Shown in pieces: positions 43,680-54,422 of a stretch of 64,000 nucleotides of DNA (position 1 is its first letter; every line of letters starts with the position of its first letter). The stretch covers positions 124,001-188,000 of the forward strand of contig JAWRVZ010000286.1 in assembly GCA_037043235.1 (NCBI GenBank), written 5' to 3'. Source of the DNA: Rhodeus uyekii (Eukaryota > Chordata > Actinopteri > Cypriniformes > Acheilognathidae). Both the position numbers and the translations under genes were made by a program. The notes under the pieces were generated by a model, which was not told the origin of the DNA, made no database searches, and saw only the letters and a list, made by a program, of their open reading frames with translations.

Positions 43680-44039
43680 AAGCTAATTATGATTGAATGT
43701 GTATAATTTGTTACACTGTCTGAAATCCGTTTTATCAGTAATGTGAAAGAAAAGAAAGTAAATACATGTGGAAAGCATGGCAGGTAACTCCTGCATCCAG
43801 GTTATACTCATCAACACTCGCACCACCGGCCTGATTGCCAATATGTCAAACAATCTATAACTGAGTCTCTCTGAAAAGCCTGTGTCGAACTGTGTATTGT
43901 TTTAAAAAAAAACTCTGTAGAGTGGAGCAAACAAATGAACTGTGTCTTAATGATGTAACCTGAACCGTTTGTTTTTTAATGTTCATCCATGCTTAAGATC
44001 ACAAGAAAGGCAAAGCAAAGATTTTATTCCCTTTCAAAA

Positions 44040-44940
44040 CCTGCAAGACCTGCAGCAGCCAAGGCTTTGCGGCGCTCTCAGTCCTGGGGATCACAAATGG
44101 ATCTCGCTGAGGCAGCTGGGACGGGTCCTCCCTTACCTCAGCCCTCACGAGATCAAGCGGGTCCCAGTGACGAGCACTCCCTAGAGATGTTCGTGCTGTG
44201 ACTCCAACACTAGCTTTATCAAGTTCAGGAAGTGAGATGGATCTAGCTAGTGTTGACCCGGTCGAGGAGGTTTTGCCACCCTCCTTGCCGGCGTTTGAGG
44301 AGTTAGTTGAGGTTGTGGCGCGAGCGGTCTCTCGTCTGGAGATTGATTGGCCGGCGGAGACCAGAAGCGCTCGTCCTAGAAAAAGTATTTTAGACGAGCA
44401 TTACCTGCCTGCTCGCGTCACTCCCCCGCGCCGAGCTATGCCCTTTCTACCCGATTTACATGCTGAGGTATCTAGATCTTGGAGAAAGCCAGCCTCCGAA
44501 AAGGTTCATACACCAAACAGTGTGATGTATACCAATCTTGTAGGGGCTCAAGGTCATTGTTATGGGGCGATGCAGAAAGTGGACGAGGCTCTTGCGAGTT
44601 ACCTCGTGCCCCAGTCTGCGTCCTCCATTAAAGGTCCGGCGCTCCCCTCCAAGCCGATGCGCGTCACGAATCGTCGACAAGTCCCAGCGTTCCAGCATCG
44701 TCGACAAGTTCCAGGAGGCTGCACGACAACAGGCGGCGTTCAGTAAAGTTCTTCCCCGCCGCCCTCCACGTGAGACCGCCAGTCAAGCGCGGTCTCAAAG
44801 CACCTCACACAGGGCCGTTCAGAAACAAAGTGTCGCTACCCGCCTTTCTCCGGTAGACCCCGGAAGGTCGGGCCGACAAGTTCAAGTCTAAGCCGCTGGT
44901 AGAAGGGGTGATTTGAGAGGTTGTCCTGAATGCCAAGAAG
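44040..44940 (+). pseudogene. gag: DIRS gag, truncated and internally deleted
   Basis: Segments in several frames: 44040-44201 (AAKALRRSQSWGSQMDLAEA), 44198-44690 (the acidic middle, then VTPPRRAMPFLPDLHAEVSRSW through SASSIKGPALPSKPMRVT) and 44690-44940. At about 44667-44707 the sequence jumps from the GCGCGTCACG site to GTCGACAAGTTCCAGGAGGC, skipping about 340 bp present in the copies at 33119 and 34407. GTCGACAAG occurs twice at the scar (44673, 44699), suggesting a microhomology-type deletion. The N-terminal zinc-like cluster is missing. Confidence 0.8.
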
Positions 44941-45159
44941 GCCAAGACTAAGCGACCCTGACGCCAAGCCGCAACAAGGTGGTGTCTCCCAGGAGCAGCT
45001 CCAGAGTCAGCCCGCCATGGGGAAACCACCCCCTCTAAGGAGGGTCCTAGAGCAATCCAACCGGGTTTCAGGAATAAGCCCCGGCTCAGTGGTGGATATG
45101 TTTGTAGTACCAGAGACCAGCCCCGGGAGGCTGGTTCCCCTAGTAGAATTCTGGGACGC

Positions 45160-46794
45160 GTGGTTACGGCTACCCGGTATCTCTCAGTGGGTCCTGCGCA
45201 CAGTGACCTTAGGGTATGCATTCAGTTCGGGGTTTCACCACCCCGGTTCTCGGGGGTCCTACAGTCAGTGGTAGGCCCTCAGCAGGCTCTGGTCATGGAA
45301 CAAGAAGTAGACACTTTGCTGGCGAAAGGGGCCATCGAGTATGTACCCCTCGCAGAATGCAAGTCCGGGTTCTACAGCCGGTACTTCATAGTTCCGACGA
45401 AGGATGGAGGGTTGCGGCCTATTCTAGATTTACGTCTCTTGAATTGTGCGGTCAGGCGTCTAAAGTTCAAAATGCTAACGCTCAAACAGATCGTAGTGCA
45501 GGTCAGATCCGAGGATTGGTTTGTCACAGTCGACCTCAAGGACGCATATTTCCATGTCTCCATCCTTCCGCAACACAGGAAGTTCCTGAGGTTCGCCTTT
45601 GGGGGAAAGGCGTACCAGTATCGGGTGCTTCCTTTCGGCCTAGCGCTCTCGCCCCGCACGTTCACAAAAGTTGTGGACGCTGCTCTAGCTTTTTTTTTAG
45701 CTTATTCGTGTCTTAAATTATATCGACGACTGGCTTATTCTGGCCCAGTCGCCGCAGTTAGCGGAGCAACATCGAGATGTAGTGCTCGCACACATGAAGG
45801 AGCTGGGGTTGAGGCTGAACACCAAGAAGAGTGTTCTTTCTCCTGCTCAGAGAACCACTTTCTTGGGAGTCATTTGGGACTCAGTGGCCATGTCTGCTCG
45901 GCTTTCCCCCGAGCGCATCCAAGTTATTCGTTCAGCCGTCAAGAGCATCAAGCTGGGCCAGCCACTCATGGTGAAACACTTTCAGAGAGTAGTAGGGCTC
46001 ATGGCAGCGGCATCCAGCATCATCCCACTGGGCCTGCTGCACATGAGACCCCTGCAGTGGTGGCTAAAGACCAAGGGGTTTTCCCCGAAGGGGAACCCGC
46101 TTCGCACTATCAAGGTCACGGGGCGATGCCTACGCACCCTGAGTATGTGGAAGAACTTTTGGTTTCTGTCTCAAGGCCCAATGCTGGGGGCTCTGGGTCG
46201 GAGAGTCTCTCTCTCGACAGATGCCTCCCTCTCGGGCTGGGGGGCGGTCATGAAGGATCGCTCCTCACAAGGTCTATGGAACAGTCGGCACCAGACCTGG
46301 CACATAAACATGCTAGAGTTACTGGCGATCCGCAGAGCACTCGCGGACCTTCGCCGGACCTTCGCGACCACCATGTCACTGTTTTCACGGACAGCATGAC
46401 TGCGGTTGCATATATCAACCATCAGGTGGGTCTACGTTCGCAACCACTATACAAGATGGCGCGGCAGATCCTCCTCTGGGCCCAGGGGAGGCTGCTCTCT
46501 CTCAGGGCGGCCTACATCCCGGGGGTCCAGAATGTGGGAACAGACGCCCTATCGAGACAGGGGGCAAGTCCAGGGGAATGGCAGCTCCACCCCGAAGTGG
46601 TGGAGCAGATTTGGGAAAGATACGGTAAGGCACAGGTCGACCTGTTTGCCTCGGTAGAGAACACCCACTGCCCTCTGTGGTTTTCGCTAACACATCCAGC
46701 GCCTCTGGGGCGGGATGCCATGGTGCATGCGTGGCCGAGGTTACGCCTGTACGCCTTTCCCCCGATCGCTCTGCTCCCGGGAGTTCTGACCTAG
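45160..46794 (+). pseudogene. DIRS reverse transcriptase and RNase H, two compensating frameshifts
   Basis: 544 codons open. RT blocks in frame: EVDTLLAKGAIEYVPLAE, FIVPTKDGGLRPILDLRLLN, FVTVDLKDAYFHVSI (first Asp), FLRFAFGGKAYQYRVLPFGL. A T-homopolymer near 45689-45697 marks a frameshift. In the next frame one reads LNYIDDWLILAQSPQ (catalytic YIDD, near 45718), LNTKKSVLSPAQ and TFLGVIWDS, and the RNase H start VSLSTDASLSGWGAVM, up to 46399. After about 46370 the first frame resumes with VTVFTDSMTAVAYINHQVG and AAYIPGVQNVGTDALSRQG (RNase H end). All catalytic motifs survive; only the frame is broken. Confidence 0.88.
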
Positions 46795-47012
46795 ATTCGC
46801 CAGGACAAGGTCGATCTCACGCCAGTGGCCCCCCACTGGCCTTCCAGAATATGGTTCGTGGACCTCGTGCCCCTCCTCGACGGAGTCCCTTGGGAGATTC
46901 CGGTCAGGAGGGACCTTCTGTCCCAGGCGGAGGGTTGCATTCTTTACCCGCAACCAGAGCTAATGAAGCTGTGGGTCTGGCCTCTTAAGGGATCCAGCTC
47001 ATAGAATCTGGT

Positions 47013-47893
47013 CTCTCAGCCGAGGTTGTTGAGACCATCCTTCAGTCCAGAGCTCCCTCCACGAGGATACTCTACACTTTGAAGTGGAAACTTTTCACGT
47101 CCTGGTGTAGTGAAAGGCAGGTGAACCCAGTAACCTGTCAAGTCGGCAAAGTGCTGGAGTTCCTGCAAGAGAGATTTGCGGCAGGGTTGTCCCCCTCCAC
47201 CTTGAAGGTTTATGTGGCTGCCATAGCGGCTTGCCATGTACCTCTGGGTGGGGTATCCTTGGGCAGGGACCCCCTAGTCACTTTTTTCCTCCGTGGCACA
47301 CTAAGGCTGAGACCTGCGGTCAAGTTCCTCTCTCTTAAGACCCTTCTTTTGCTGGCCATCACTTCGCTTAAGAGGGTCGGGGATCTTCAGGCCCTCTCCG
47401 TGGCCCCTTCATGTCTTGAGTTCGCGCCCGGGATGGCAAAAGCTTTTCTACACCCAAGGCCAGGCTATGTCCCCAAGGTTCCCACTAATGTGGCTTGGTC
47501 TATCACGCTGCAGGCCTTCTGCCCTCCCCCATTTGATGATCATGAGCAGGAGCACAAGAACAAGGTCTGTCCAGTGCAAGCACTGGACGCTTATGTTTCC
47601 AAGACTGCCACTTGGCGTAAGTCGGACCAACTGTTCGTTTGCTTTGGGGCTCCTGAGGGGGCTCCAGCTTCCAAGCAAACCCTAAGCAGGTGTATAGTCG
47701 AGGCTATCTGTCTTGCCTACGAGTCGGCCGGGCCCACTCCACTCGGAGCACGGTGGCATCCAAGGCTCTCCTCTCTGGAGTTTCCTTGTCTGATGTTTGT
47801 GCTGCGGCTGGCTGGTCTTCGCCGCACACTTTTATGAGGTTTTACCAATTGGACCTCGATGCCGCCCCAGGAACCAGGGTGCTCTCTCAATGA
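47013..47893 (+). pseudogene. DIRS tyrosine recombinase with all catalytic residues readable
   Basis: 47079-47837 contains the N-terminal domain (KLFTSWCSERQVNPVTCQVG..LEFLQERFAAGLSPSTLKVY) and the catalytic part with SLKRVGDLQALSV, whose Arg is the first catalytic residue. After a frameshift near 47730 the frame of 47690-47893 carries HSTRSTVASKALL (H-x-x-R) and MRFYQLDLDAAP (Tyr nucleophile). Family length is about 300 residues and this fits, so a single indel separates it from an open gene. Upstream, 46800-46990 shows a further frame change between RNase H and recombinase. Confidence 0.85.
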
Positions 47894-47934
47894 GCTGGGA
47901 CACACCCGGATTCCGGCGTCGCTGAGGTGGCGTT

Positions 47935-48297
47935 GGTATAGCATTCCCCTAGCGCTTTGACGCAGCTCGAGTTCCCTGAAAGGGAACGTCTCGGGTTACA
48001 AATGTAACCCTGGTTCCCTGAGGGGAACGAGACGCTGCGTCTTTGCCTCAGCTCCTTGCGCCTCCGTGCCCGCTTCAGACATTCTTTGCTGGCGCTTCCG
48101 GGTTAAGGACGCGCTTTATGCTCTTCCTCATGACGTCACCGGCAATCGCCGACAGTGACGCATTCACACGCGTTCGTCTCTCATTGGTTGCACAGATCTT
48201 CACGTGACTGAAGCAAGGCTATTTGCCCTAGCACTTTGACGCAGCGTCTCGTTCCCCTCAGGGAACCAGGGTTACATTCGTAACCCGAGACGTTTTG
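47935..48297 (+). repeat. DIRS 3' terminal region (terminal repeat plus internal complementary region)
   Basis: Contains GAGTTCCCTGAAAGGGAAC (near 47970), then two inverted blocks (47986-48036 and 48241-48296) each with GGTTAC..GTAACC and GTTCCCTGAGGGGAAC, around a core with TGACGTCA (48131-48138), ATTGG (48183-48187) and CACGTG (48201-48206). It mirrors 30594-30970 closely. Confidence 0.85.
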
Positions 48298-48839
48298 CAG
48301 ATGTCCTGAGGGGCGTCTTCCTGCCACTTAGTTCTCCCTCACCCACCCACCGCCACCTTTGGCCTGGTTGCCAGAGCAGCAGATGTGGCTGTGGCTACAT
48401 CTGCATGCTTCTCAAAGCATCCTCAGGTCTTCTCTCCAAAGGGAGTTGTTGGCCTCTGCTCATGGTGTTCAGTTTTTAGTGCTTGTCTGTGTAGGCACCC
48501 GTTAGATTTGCTCGGGCGGCTTCCCAAGAGTAGGTACCCTAAAAAAGGCAGGCCTCCTTTATGGGTCCTGAGCATGGTAAGGCCATTGCAATTAGCCTTC
48601 ACCCCCAGAGCTTCGCAAGCACAGGAAGCGTTGTCAGGTCTCCTTTTAATATTAGAGTCTGCATTCTTTCGGTAAGGTCTCCACCTGGGCTACATGAGAC
48701 AGAGCTAGATTCGCTGGGCATAATCAGGCCCCCTCGCCTAAGCCTGGGGTGTAAAGAAGAGTATTTTTGGGCTGAGGCTTTCACTCCTGAGCTCAATTTG
48801 CTAGGTCTATGTGAGGTGAGCAAAAAAAAGAAGCCTTCC
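48298..48839. other. Unassigned sequence between DIRS end and LTR
   Basis: Moderately GC-rich (TGTCCTGAGGGGCGTCTTCC at 48302), protein-like short stretches, possibly the 3' part of another DIRS lineage. No motif to support a firm call. Confidence 0.3.
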
Positions 48840-49475
48840 TGTGGCGAGCAGGGCAGTGGCGTGATTGATAATGAGCGTCATCTGCGAGCCATTGGTCTCT
48901 CGTCTCACGGGGGAGCAGAGGCATGAAAGGAGGAGCGACGACAGTGAAGGATGAGAGAGGACCATTATTTCCAACTGAATTGGACTGATCCTTGATCTGT
49001 CCATCCCGTGGATGATTCATCTGTGGTTTGGGCATGGCGAGCCACCCAGCTACGTGATTAGAGCCTAAGAAAAAAACTCTTGAACTTACGAACTGGTAGG
49101 ACCATACAGTGGACTGTGAACGGGTTTGTTCTATTTCTTTACGGATCCCTCATTGAGGCATCTGTACCGAACTGAATGTTTGAAGGACATTTGAGCATCG
49201 ATGTTGACCTTTACATTTTACATATTGAAGTGCTAAACATTGATGTTGAATCTGTGATTCTGTTTCTGAATTGTTTACTGTGATTATATTCTATTGAGTG
49301 ATCTTGTCGTTTTATTTTATTTTCAATCATTTTATTTGTCAATAATTATTCATTTAATTTAATTAATAATACATTTAAGTTTTAAAATTGAGCCATTTCT
49401 GAGTTTGTACATTTAAGTCTTTAAACGTCTGCCGGTTCCTGCCTCCTTCCTCCCTGAACGTTGAACATTGTTACA
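48840..49475 (+). repeat. LTR (636 bp) followed by tRNA-Phe primer site
   Basis: Starts TGTGGCGAGCAGGGCAGTGG and ends GAACATTGTTACA. One base separates it from the PBS. The interior is AT-rich in its second half, with the C-rich CCTGCCTCCTTCCTCCCTGA block near the 3' end also seen in the solo LTR at 7595-7931. No second LTR found in the window. Confidence 0.75.
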
Positions 49476-49476
49476 C

Positions 49477-49494
49477 TGGTGCCGAAACCCGGGA
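49477..49494 (+). promoter_or_regulatory. Primer-binding site complementary to tRNA-Phe
   Basis: TGGTGCCGAAACCCGGGA is the complement of the 3' end of eukaryotic tRNA-Phe including CCA. It proves that 48840-49475 is a 5' LTR of a plus-strand element. Only about 240 bp of interior (49495-49734) is left before an unrelated LTR fragment starts. Confidence 0.88.
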
Positions 49495-49734
49495 GGTAGG
49501 AGGGACACGCTGTCAGAGAGCCCTCGCTGCTGGGAGGGCTCGCGGTGCTGCGGAGGTTGGGCAGCACGGGAGAAGACGTGAGAATCGTCAGGTGCTGCCC
49601 GCAGTGGTGGCGCTGGAGAGCCAATGCATCGTGTGGGACGGAGAGCCCTGCCGTGCTCCTTGGACGAGGTGGGAGGCTGCCATCCACGAGGGAGCGGAGG
49701 AGTCGCCCCGTTCGCCGTTTTCCCTCGCCTCGTC
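49495..49734 (+). other. Leader/interior scrap of the tRNA-Phe-primed LTR element
   Basis: GC-rich untranslated-looking sequence; no gag or pol motif. Ends where similarity to the TGTCA LTR family begins. Confidence 0.4.
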
Positions 49735-50056
49735 TGTCCTTTTCCCTTGTCTCGTTAGCCCCGCATTCTCGTTTCCTGCAGTCATTGCCAGCTGTCTCTG
49801 ATCACTCCTCATATGTCCTATATATTCCCTCAGTGTTTGCTGTCTGACGTGGTGTCGTTGTCTTTGCATGTTGTCTTCTTGTTGGTTTGTTCCCCATGTC
49901 TGGATCGTCTGTTCCATTCGGTTGGTCATTTGTGTTTCTAGTTTAATGTTCGCTACGTTTTCCCCTTGTGGGTTTTTCCTTTGTTATGTTATGTTTTTTT
50001 TAATAAATTACCTTTTCCCAGCACTTGAGTCCTCCCCATTTATGCATCCCGTGACA
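49735..50056 (+). repeat. TGTCA-family LTR, 3' part
   Basis: CTCAGTGTTTGCTGTCTGAC, TTTTAATAAATTACC and GAGTCCTCCCCATTTATGC..GTGACA align with the 3' half of the LTRs at 24630 and 38269. The 5' part with the terminal hairpin is missing or diverged. Confidence 0.7.
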
Positions 50057-50148
50057 GGTGGACTTTCCTCACACTATGACATCATACAGAGACAAAATCT
50101 AAAATAAGTTATTTTGGAAGCTTCGTTTCAATAAAAGCAGGGGGTTTT

Positions 50149-50410
50149 TGTCAGATTTTGTGATGAAGGGAAGAGCAAGGACTCAAAGATGCAAGGGAAG
50201 CAATTTTATTTAGAATAAAATCACAAACAAAATTACCCCGAGGAAGGATAACTTGACTGAGGATCTGATGATCTCTCCTCTGAGGGATCGAGCAACCCGA
50301 CGCTATTATATTTCTGGGCAGACACAGGGATAACTTGCTGGGAACTGCTGTGTCATTGTGACAGGTGGAAGGTGACAGGTGGCAGTGTTGGAAGAATGGC
50401 CCCCTGAGGG
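50149..50410 (-). repeat. TGTCA-family LTR fragment
   Basis: Plus start TGTCAGATTTTGTGATGAAG followed by AAGGACTC and TTTTATTTAGAATAAAATC; the complementary order fits the 3' end and polyadenylation region of the family. No TSD. Confidence 0.5.
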
Positions 50411-50419
50411 CATAGACCT

Positions 50420-50935
50420 CCCTGTGTAAAGAGCTGTAATGATAACGGGGTCGTATGAATCATATACTCTAAGATGATTTTAAGTTTCACCACATCATTG
50501 TTAACAGTGAAAAAGAAACTGATAAAAAAGTCAGTATATCATTTCCATCTCCTGAACCTTATAAACATAACACTATGAAGTCTCTTGAGTCTTTCCAATT
50601 GCTTGGCCACTATAGTCCCTGTGAGCTTCTGACCTGTGCTGTAAACTTTCAGTGAAGACAAAATTATCACCTAGCCAGAGGCAGAAAAATGGATTGATCT
50701 GGTTGTAGTTAAATGTAATGTATTGGCCTCTGTCTACATTAAGAGTCCTGTGGGGAGGATTAATATGGCAGAGGACCTGATAAACCGACCTAGTTCTCTA
50801 ATAATGTCCCAGGTCTCCTGTTGTGTGCTGAGTGACCTGTTTTCACTTGGGATAAAAACATTGAAAACAAAGTCCAATTTCAATATAGAATATTCGATTT
50901 CCCATCTAGAACAAAGTTCAAATACAAGTTCAAAT
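50420..50935. other. No gene seen
   Basis: Unique-looking sequence without coding pattern, ending at the hAT-like element. Confidence 0.6.
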
Positions 50936-51109
50936 ATTTAGAGCAGGGTTCTCAAACTCAAATGAGTCGGGGGCCGCAGGAGGCAGTGTTTGGGTGAGTC
51001 AGGGCCGCATCAAGAATTCCACAATTTTTTTTTTTCTAAAACGTCATTATTGGCAGTTCTTTGACATCAATGGGTTCTTCTGAGCATGAACTGTCCTGAA
51101 TATTGAAGA

Positions 51110-51540
51110 ACATGAACGGTTCTTCTGAATATGACTTCTCTTGCAATATTATAAGAAACGTTCTCATTATTTCAAGATGTTAAGTCATTATTATGAAACT
51201 TTCTTATTTTTTCCAGATACTAAGTCATTATTATGAGAAATTCTCATTATTTTAAGATACTAAGTCATTACTATAATAAGCTCTCTCATTATTTCGAGAT
51301 ACTAAGTCATTATTATGAGAAACTTTCTCATTATTTTGAGATATTAAGTCATTATTATGAAACTTTCTAATTTTGTCCAGATACTAAGTCATTATTATGA
51401 GAAACTCTCATTATTTCGAGATAAGTAATTATTATGAGAAACTCTCATTATTTCGAGATATTAAGTCAATATTATGAGAAACTTTTTCATTTTTTCGAGA
51501 TACAGTCATTATTATGAGAAACCCTCTCATTATTATGACT
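51110..51540. repeat. Degenerate minisatellite of TCATTATTATGAGAAACT..TTTCGAGAT units
   Basis: About ten units of roughly 40 bp, each alternating ATTATGAGAA and its near-inverse TTCTCATTATT, so each unit is itself a small imperfect palindrome. Confidence 0.85.
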
Positions 51541-52009
51541 TAAATAATCCTTTTTTTTCTCAACTGTGGCGGAAACGGGCTTCCATACTTTCCTGATGAC
51601 ATGAACATCGTAGCATTTGTATATGGTAAAAAAGGTATATGGTAAATAGGTCGACTGCTACCAGGCTGATAATTATCAGCTGGGACTGTGGGACGCATTA
51701 ATAAATGTATTATATACAAACAATGTTATGCAGCCACGGAGGCGTTATTTACTGGATTTTATTTTCTATATTATAACACAGATGTCCCGCAAATCAGCCA
51801 ATTTCAAATGATGGAAAAACAAAATACAATCCGCATGACGCTAAATCCAACGCCAGTAACATTGACTTCGTCCAGCTCAAAGTCAACCATGCTCAATTTC
51901 AAACACAATAAGAAGTAATAATTCTATGACGGTTGTGTAAATGTGATGTTACACGGGCACCTCCATAGTTGTGAAATGTTTCTCTGTCTGCATCAAGCCC
52001 GGCCGATGC

Positions 52010-52142
52010 CCCGCCCCCGGGAGTCATTTACTCCACTGTGATTGGCCCCCGGGAGTCATTTACTCCACTGTGATTGGCCCCCGGGAGTCATATACTCCAC
52101 TGTGATTGGCCCCCCGGGAGTCATATCCTCCACTGTGATTGG
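52010..52142. repeat. 32-bp tandem array, four copies each with an inverted CCAAT box
   Basis: GAGTCAT starts at 52021, 52053, 52085 and 52118 (periods 32, 32, 33). Every unit ends CACTGTGATTGG, placing ATTGG, the complement of CCAAT, at a regular spacing. Confidence 0.92.
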
Positions 52143-52316
52143 TTGGTTTGCAGCTCCAGCTCCAGCTCGCACGAAAAAGGAACCTTCCGCACACAATGCG
52201 GTAAAGCGCTATTCATTCAAAACTCGCGGGAAGCACTTGCATTAAATCTTCATATGGTCCCGCGGGCCACAAAATATTGTTTCGCGGGCCGCATGTTTGA
52301 GACCCCTGATTTAGAG

Positions 52317-52809
52317 TAACATCATTTGTTCATTTGATCATTTTTTATTACTGTATGCAAGTATGGAAAATTTATATTATGCTTAAAGCATGATTTTTTG
52401 TTTCCCTTCTGTTTGATGACACATTCAATCAAGTGACTAGCTTGTATAGCGTGCATTTGTTGTGACTTTAGGATTATGGAGATATTATAAGTTTATATTA
52501 TAATATTGTAAGTTTTATAGCATGACATTATAGCATGACATCTGAAATATTTTGTCAGAATTAATAAATGCCTAATAAATTAGGCTTTATTGTTCAGTGA
52601 AGTGTATAAACCACAGCTGTGGGTATAACATTGTATAACATTGTTTTCTGACACATTGTGGATTTCAATAGGAGCTCAAAATGTTAAAGAATTTTTCAAT
52701 TAAAGTTTTTTTTTTTTTTTTTTTTTTTAAATAGGGGCATTTATACATGTAAATTCAACACATAAAATGGACAGGCTGTCTTTTTTTCTAAAATGTCTAT
52801 CATTGACAT
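52317..52809. other. No gene seen
   Basis: AT-rich, with a poly-T run at 52707-52728. Confidence 0.6.
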
Positions 52810-53370
52810 TGTCAGGTATCACTGGACATAATAGGACGCAAGTGCAGAGATGAGCAGTGAATGGTGATTTATTAACAATAAATTGAGTAACAATGTGTAC
52901 CAATAGAACAGGTGACTTGACAGGAGACTTGGGCACAGAACTGAACAGCCTGGAAACCAGCAGACAATGCCTGTCTTTGGCAGGACTCGAAAACACAACA
53001 GCACCAGGTAGAAACAAGACACAATAACAAATCTACTAAAACATTTTATTACAAGGCAGGGCAAAAGTATGTGAGCATGTGACTGAAAACTCAACCTATC
53101 CATAAATACAGTAAAACAAGTGACAAACACAAAACAATCCAGCAAAGTGGAGCATATGAGGAACAGGTGAACATATTCAAGGAGACTACTCCTAAATAAG
53201 GCGGTGTGAAAACTGGAAATGAGGAGGCAGGAAAAGAGGAGCACACGGCCATCATAAACAAAGATAGAGCCATATGATCAAGCACAAAACAAACATGGCA
53301 ATGTTAAACAAAGAAACAATCAACAAAGCTGCCAGGACAGAGCTCCGACTGTAACCTTCCCCCAAAAGAT
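52810..53370 (-). repeat. TGTCA-family LTR copy (3' LTR of a damaged element?)
   Basis: Plus start TGTCAGGTATCACTGGACAT; minus strand shows an AATAAA-type signal near 52880 (TTTATTAACAATAAA region) and GGAGCTCTG near 53345, the block that forms the second arm of the terminal hairpin in relatives. The boundary with the interior on the right is not sharp. No matching TSD. Confidence 0.55.
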
Positions 53371-54415
53371 GCTTCCTGGCATCCAAACTAAATAAAAGAG
53401 TCCAGGGTGTGACCAACTGGGAGGGCATGGGAATTGTCAGATCTGAGGTCCATAGTGGGCAGAAAACTTGGATGGGAAGGGTGGGCATAGGCCCATGTAC
53501 ATATCCGGCCAGACAGAGACAACTATAGTTGGTGTGGTGGAAAAGCCATGAATGCCCGGTCATGGCAAAGGTGGTACTACTGGTATCTGAGTTGTGTGAT
53601 ATCTGTCAGTATCAGCCAGCTTGATAGATGGACAAAACGTGGGTGGTGGCACGGTGTTGAGAAACAGAGGTAACTTTGGGGCTGGGAGCAACCTCAGGGG
53701 GGATGTAATCAATGTTACATTGCAGTAACAAGGAATTTGGGGGATTCAGATAATTCCAAGTCTAAAATGGCAATGAGAATAGCCTATGTTGCTGGAGCAA
53801 TAATGTTTGATTCTGAAGCAGTGCTGAAGCAGACACTGGCTGCTCTAGGAACAAAAAGTACTCCAGCTGGCTGTTCTGGGACGACCTCCATGGGCGTGAG
53901 TAATCTCTGTGGGTACAACAGAAAGGACAGGTGACTCAGAAACAGCCCTTTTGGTCATGGCAGGAAGATCAGACAGCTCCGGGTTAACCTCTTTTGCACC
54001 AACAAGGGGCGTGAATGACTCTCAGATGGCCTTGGTGTCACGATACATTAAAGGGAGGACTCAAGATTCTGAACTGTCAAAACTGACGTGACAGAACCCT
54101 GACACTTGGTGTCAAGAACAGAAAGAATGAATGGCTCTGGGATGATCAGCTGAGCCATACCAAAGGGTGAAAGACACCCTACAGTGGTCTCTGTGGACAT
54201 TATAGGAGGAGTGGGTGGCTCAGGGATGTCCTTTGTGGAAATGACATTTGAAATGGGTGGCTCAGGGCTGGCATTCTTATCCATGACAGAAGAAACTGGC
54301 TTCGGGTCAACCTCTGTATTTGTAACTGGACCTACAGGGAAAATATGCTGGTCTGGGAGAGCAGTTGACTGCAAGACAGCACAAACCTTCTGCTTGAGAT
54401 ATAGAGAATCGACAG
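53371..54415 (-). other. Interior of a non-autonomous LTR element, Pro-rich, split by a mini LTR
   Basis: Minus strand 54374-54048 opens 108 codons with repeats like PEPPISNVISTKDIPEPPTPPIMST. Loose similar coding style continues at 53990-53740. It resembles the interiors of the elements at 25.3-26.0 and 28.4 kb. Interrupted at 54036-54104 by a separate insertion and bounded right by the LINE. Confidence 0.45.
54036..54104 (-). repeat. 69-bp mini solo LTR with perfect 5-bp TSD CTTGG
   Basis: Minus strand: starts TGTCAGGGTTCTGTCACGTC, ends TTTAATGTATCGTGACA and retains GAGTCCTCCC. These are exactly the two termini of the TGTCA LTR family with the middle gone. CTTGG lies on both sides (54031-54035 and 54105-54109). 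Confidence 0.9.
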
Positions 54416-54422
54416 GATCGAT

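Larger units (their letters stand above)
44036..48297 (+). mobile_element. DIRS retrotransposon, 5'-truncated (gag, RT/RNase H, tyrosine recombinase, 3' terminal region)
   Basis: Begins abruptly inside gag near 44036, with no left terminal repeat, and continues through RT and RNase H, recombinase and a complete 3' terminal region. It is the most complete DIRS here but carries several frameshifts and an internal gag deletion. Order gag - RT/RH - YR - terminal region is diagnostic of DIRS1-like elements. Related to, not identical with, the compound at 30.6-36.0 kb. Confidence 0.9.
50944..52308. mobile_element. hAT-like non-autonomous element (1365 bp), perfect 8-bp TSD ATTTAGAG
   Basis: Left end CAGGGTTCTCAAACTC, right end reverse complement CAGGGGTCTCAAACAT; flanks ATTTAGAG on both sides (50936-50943 and 52309-52316). 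Sub-terminal sequence on both sides reads GGGCCGC/GCGGGCC. Interior: a degenerate minisatellite (51110-51540), a short unassigned stretch, and a 32-bp tandem array carrying ATTGG (52010-52142). No transposase. Confidence 0.92.

Noticed and set aside
52010..52142. Possible CRISPR-like array with 32-bp units
   Set aside because: Units are contiguous copies with no unique spacers; a minisatellite in a hAT-like element.
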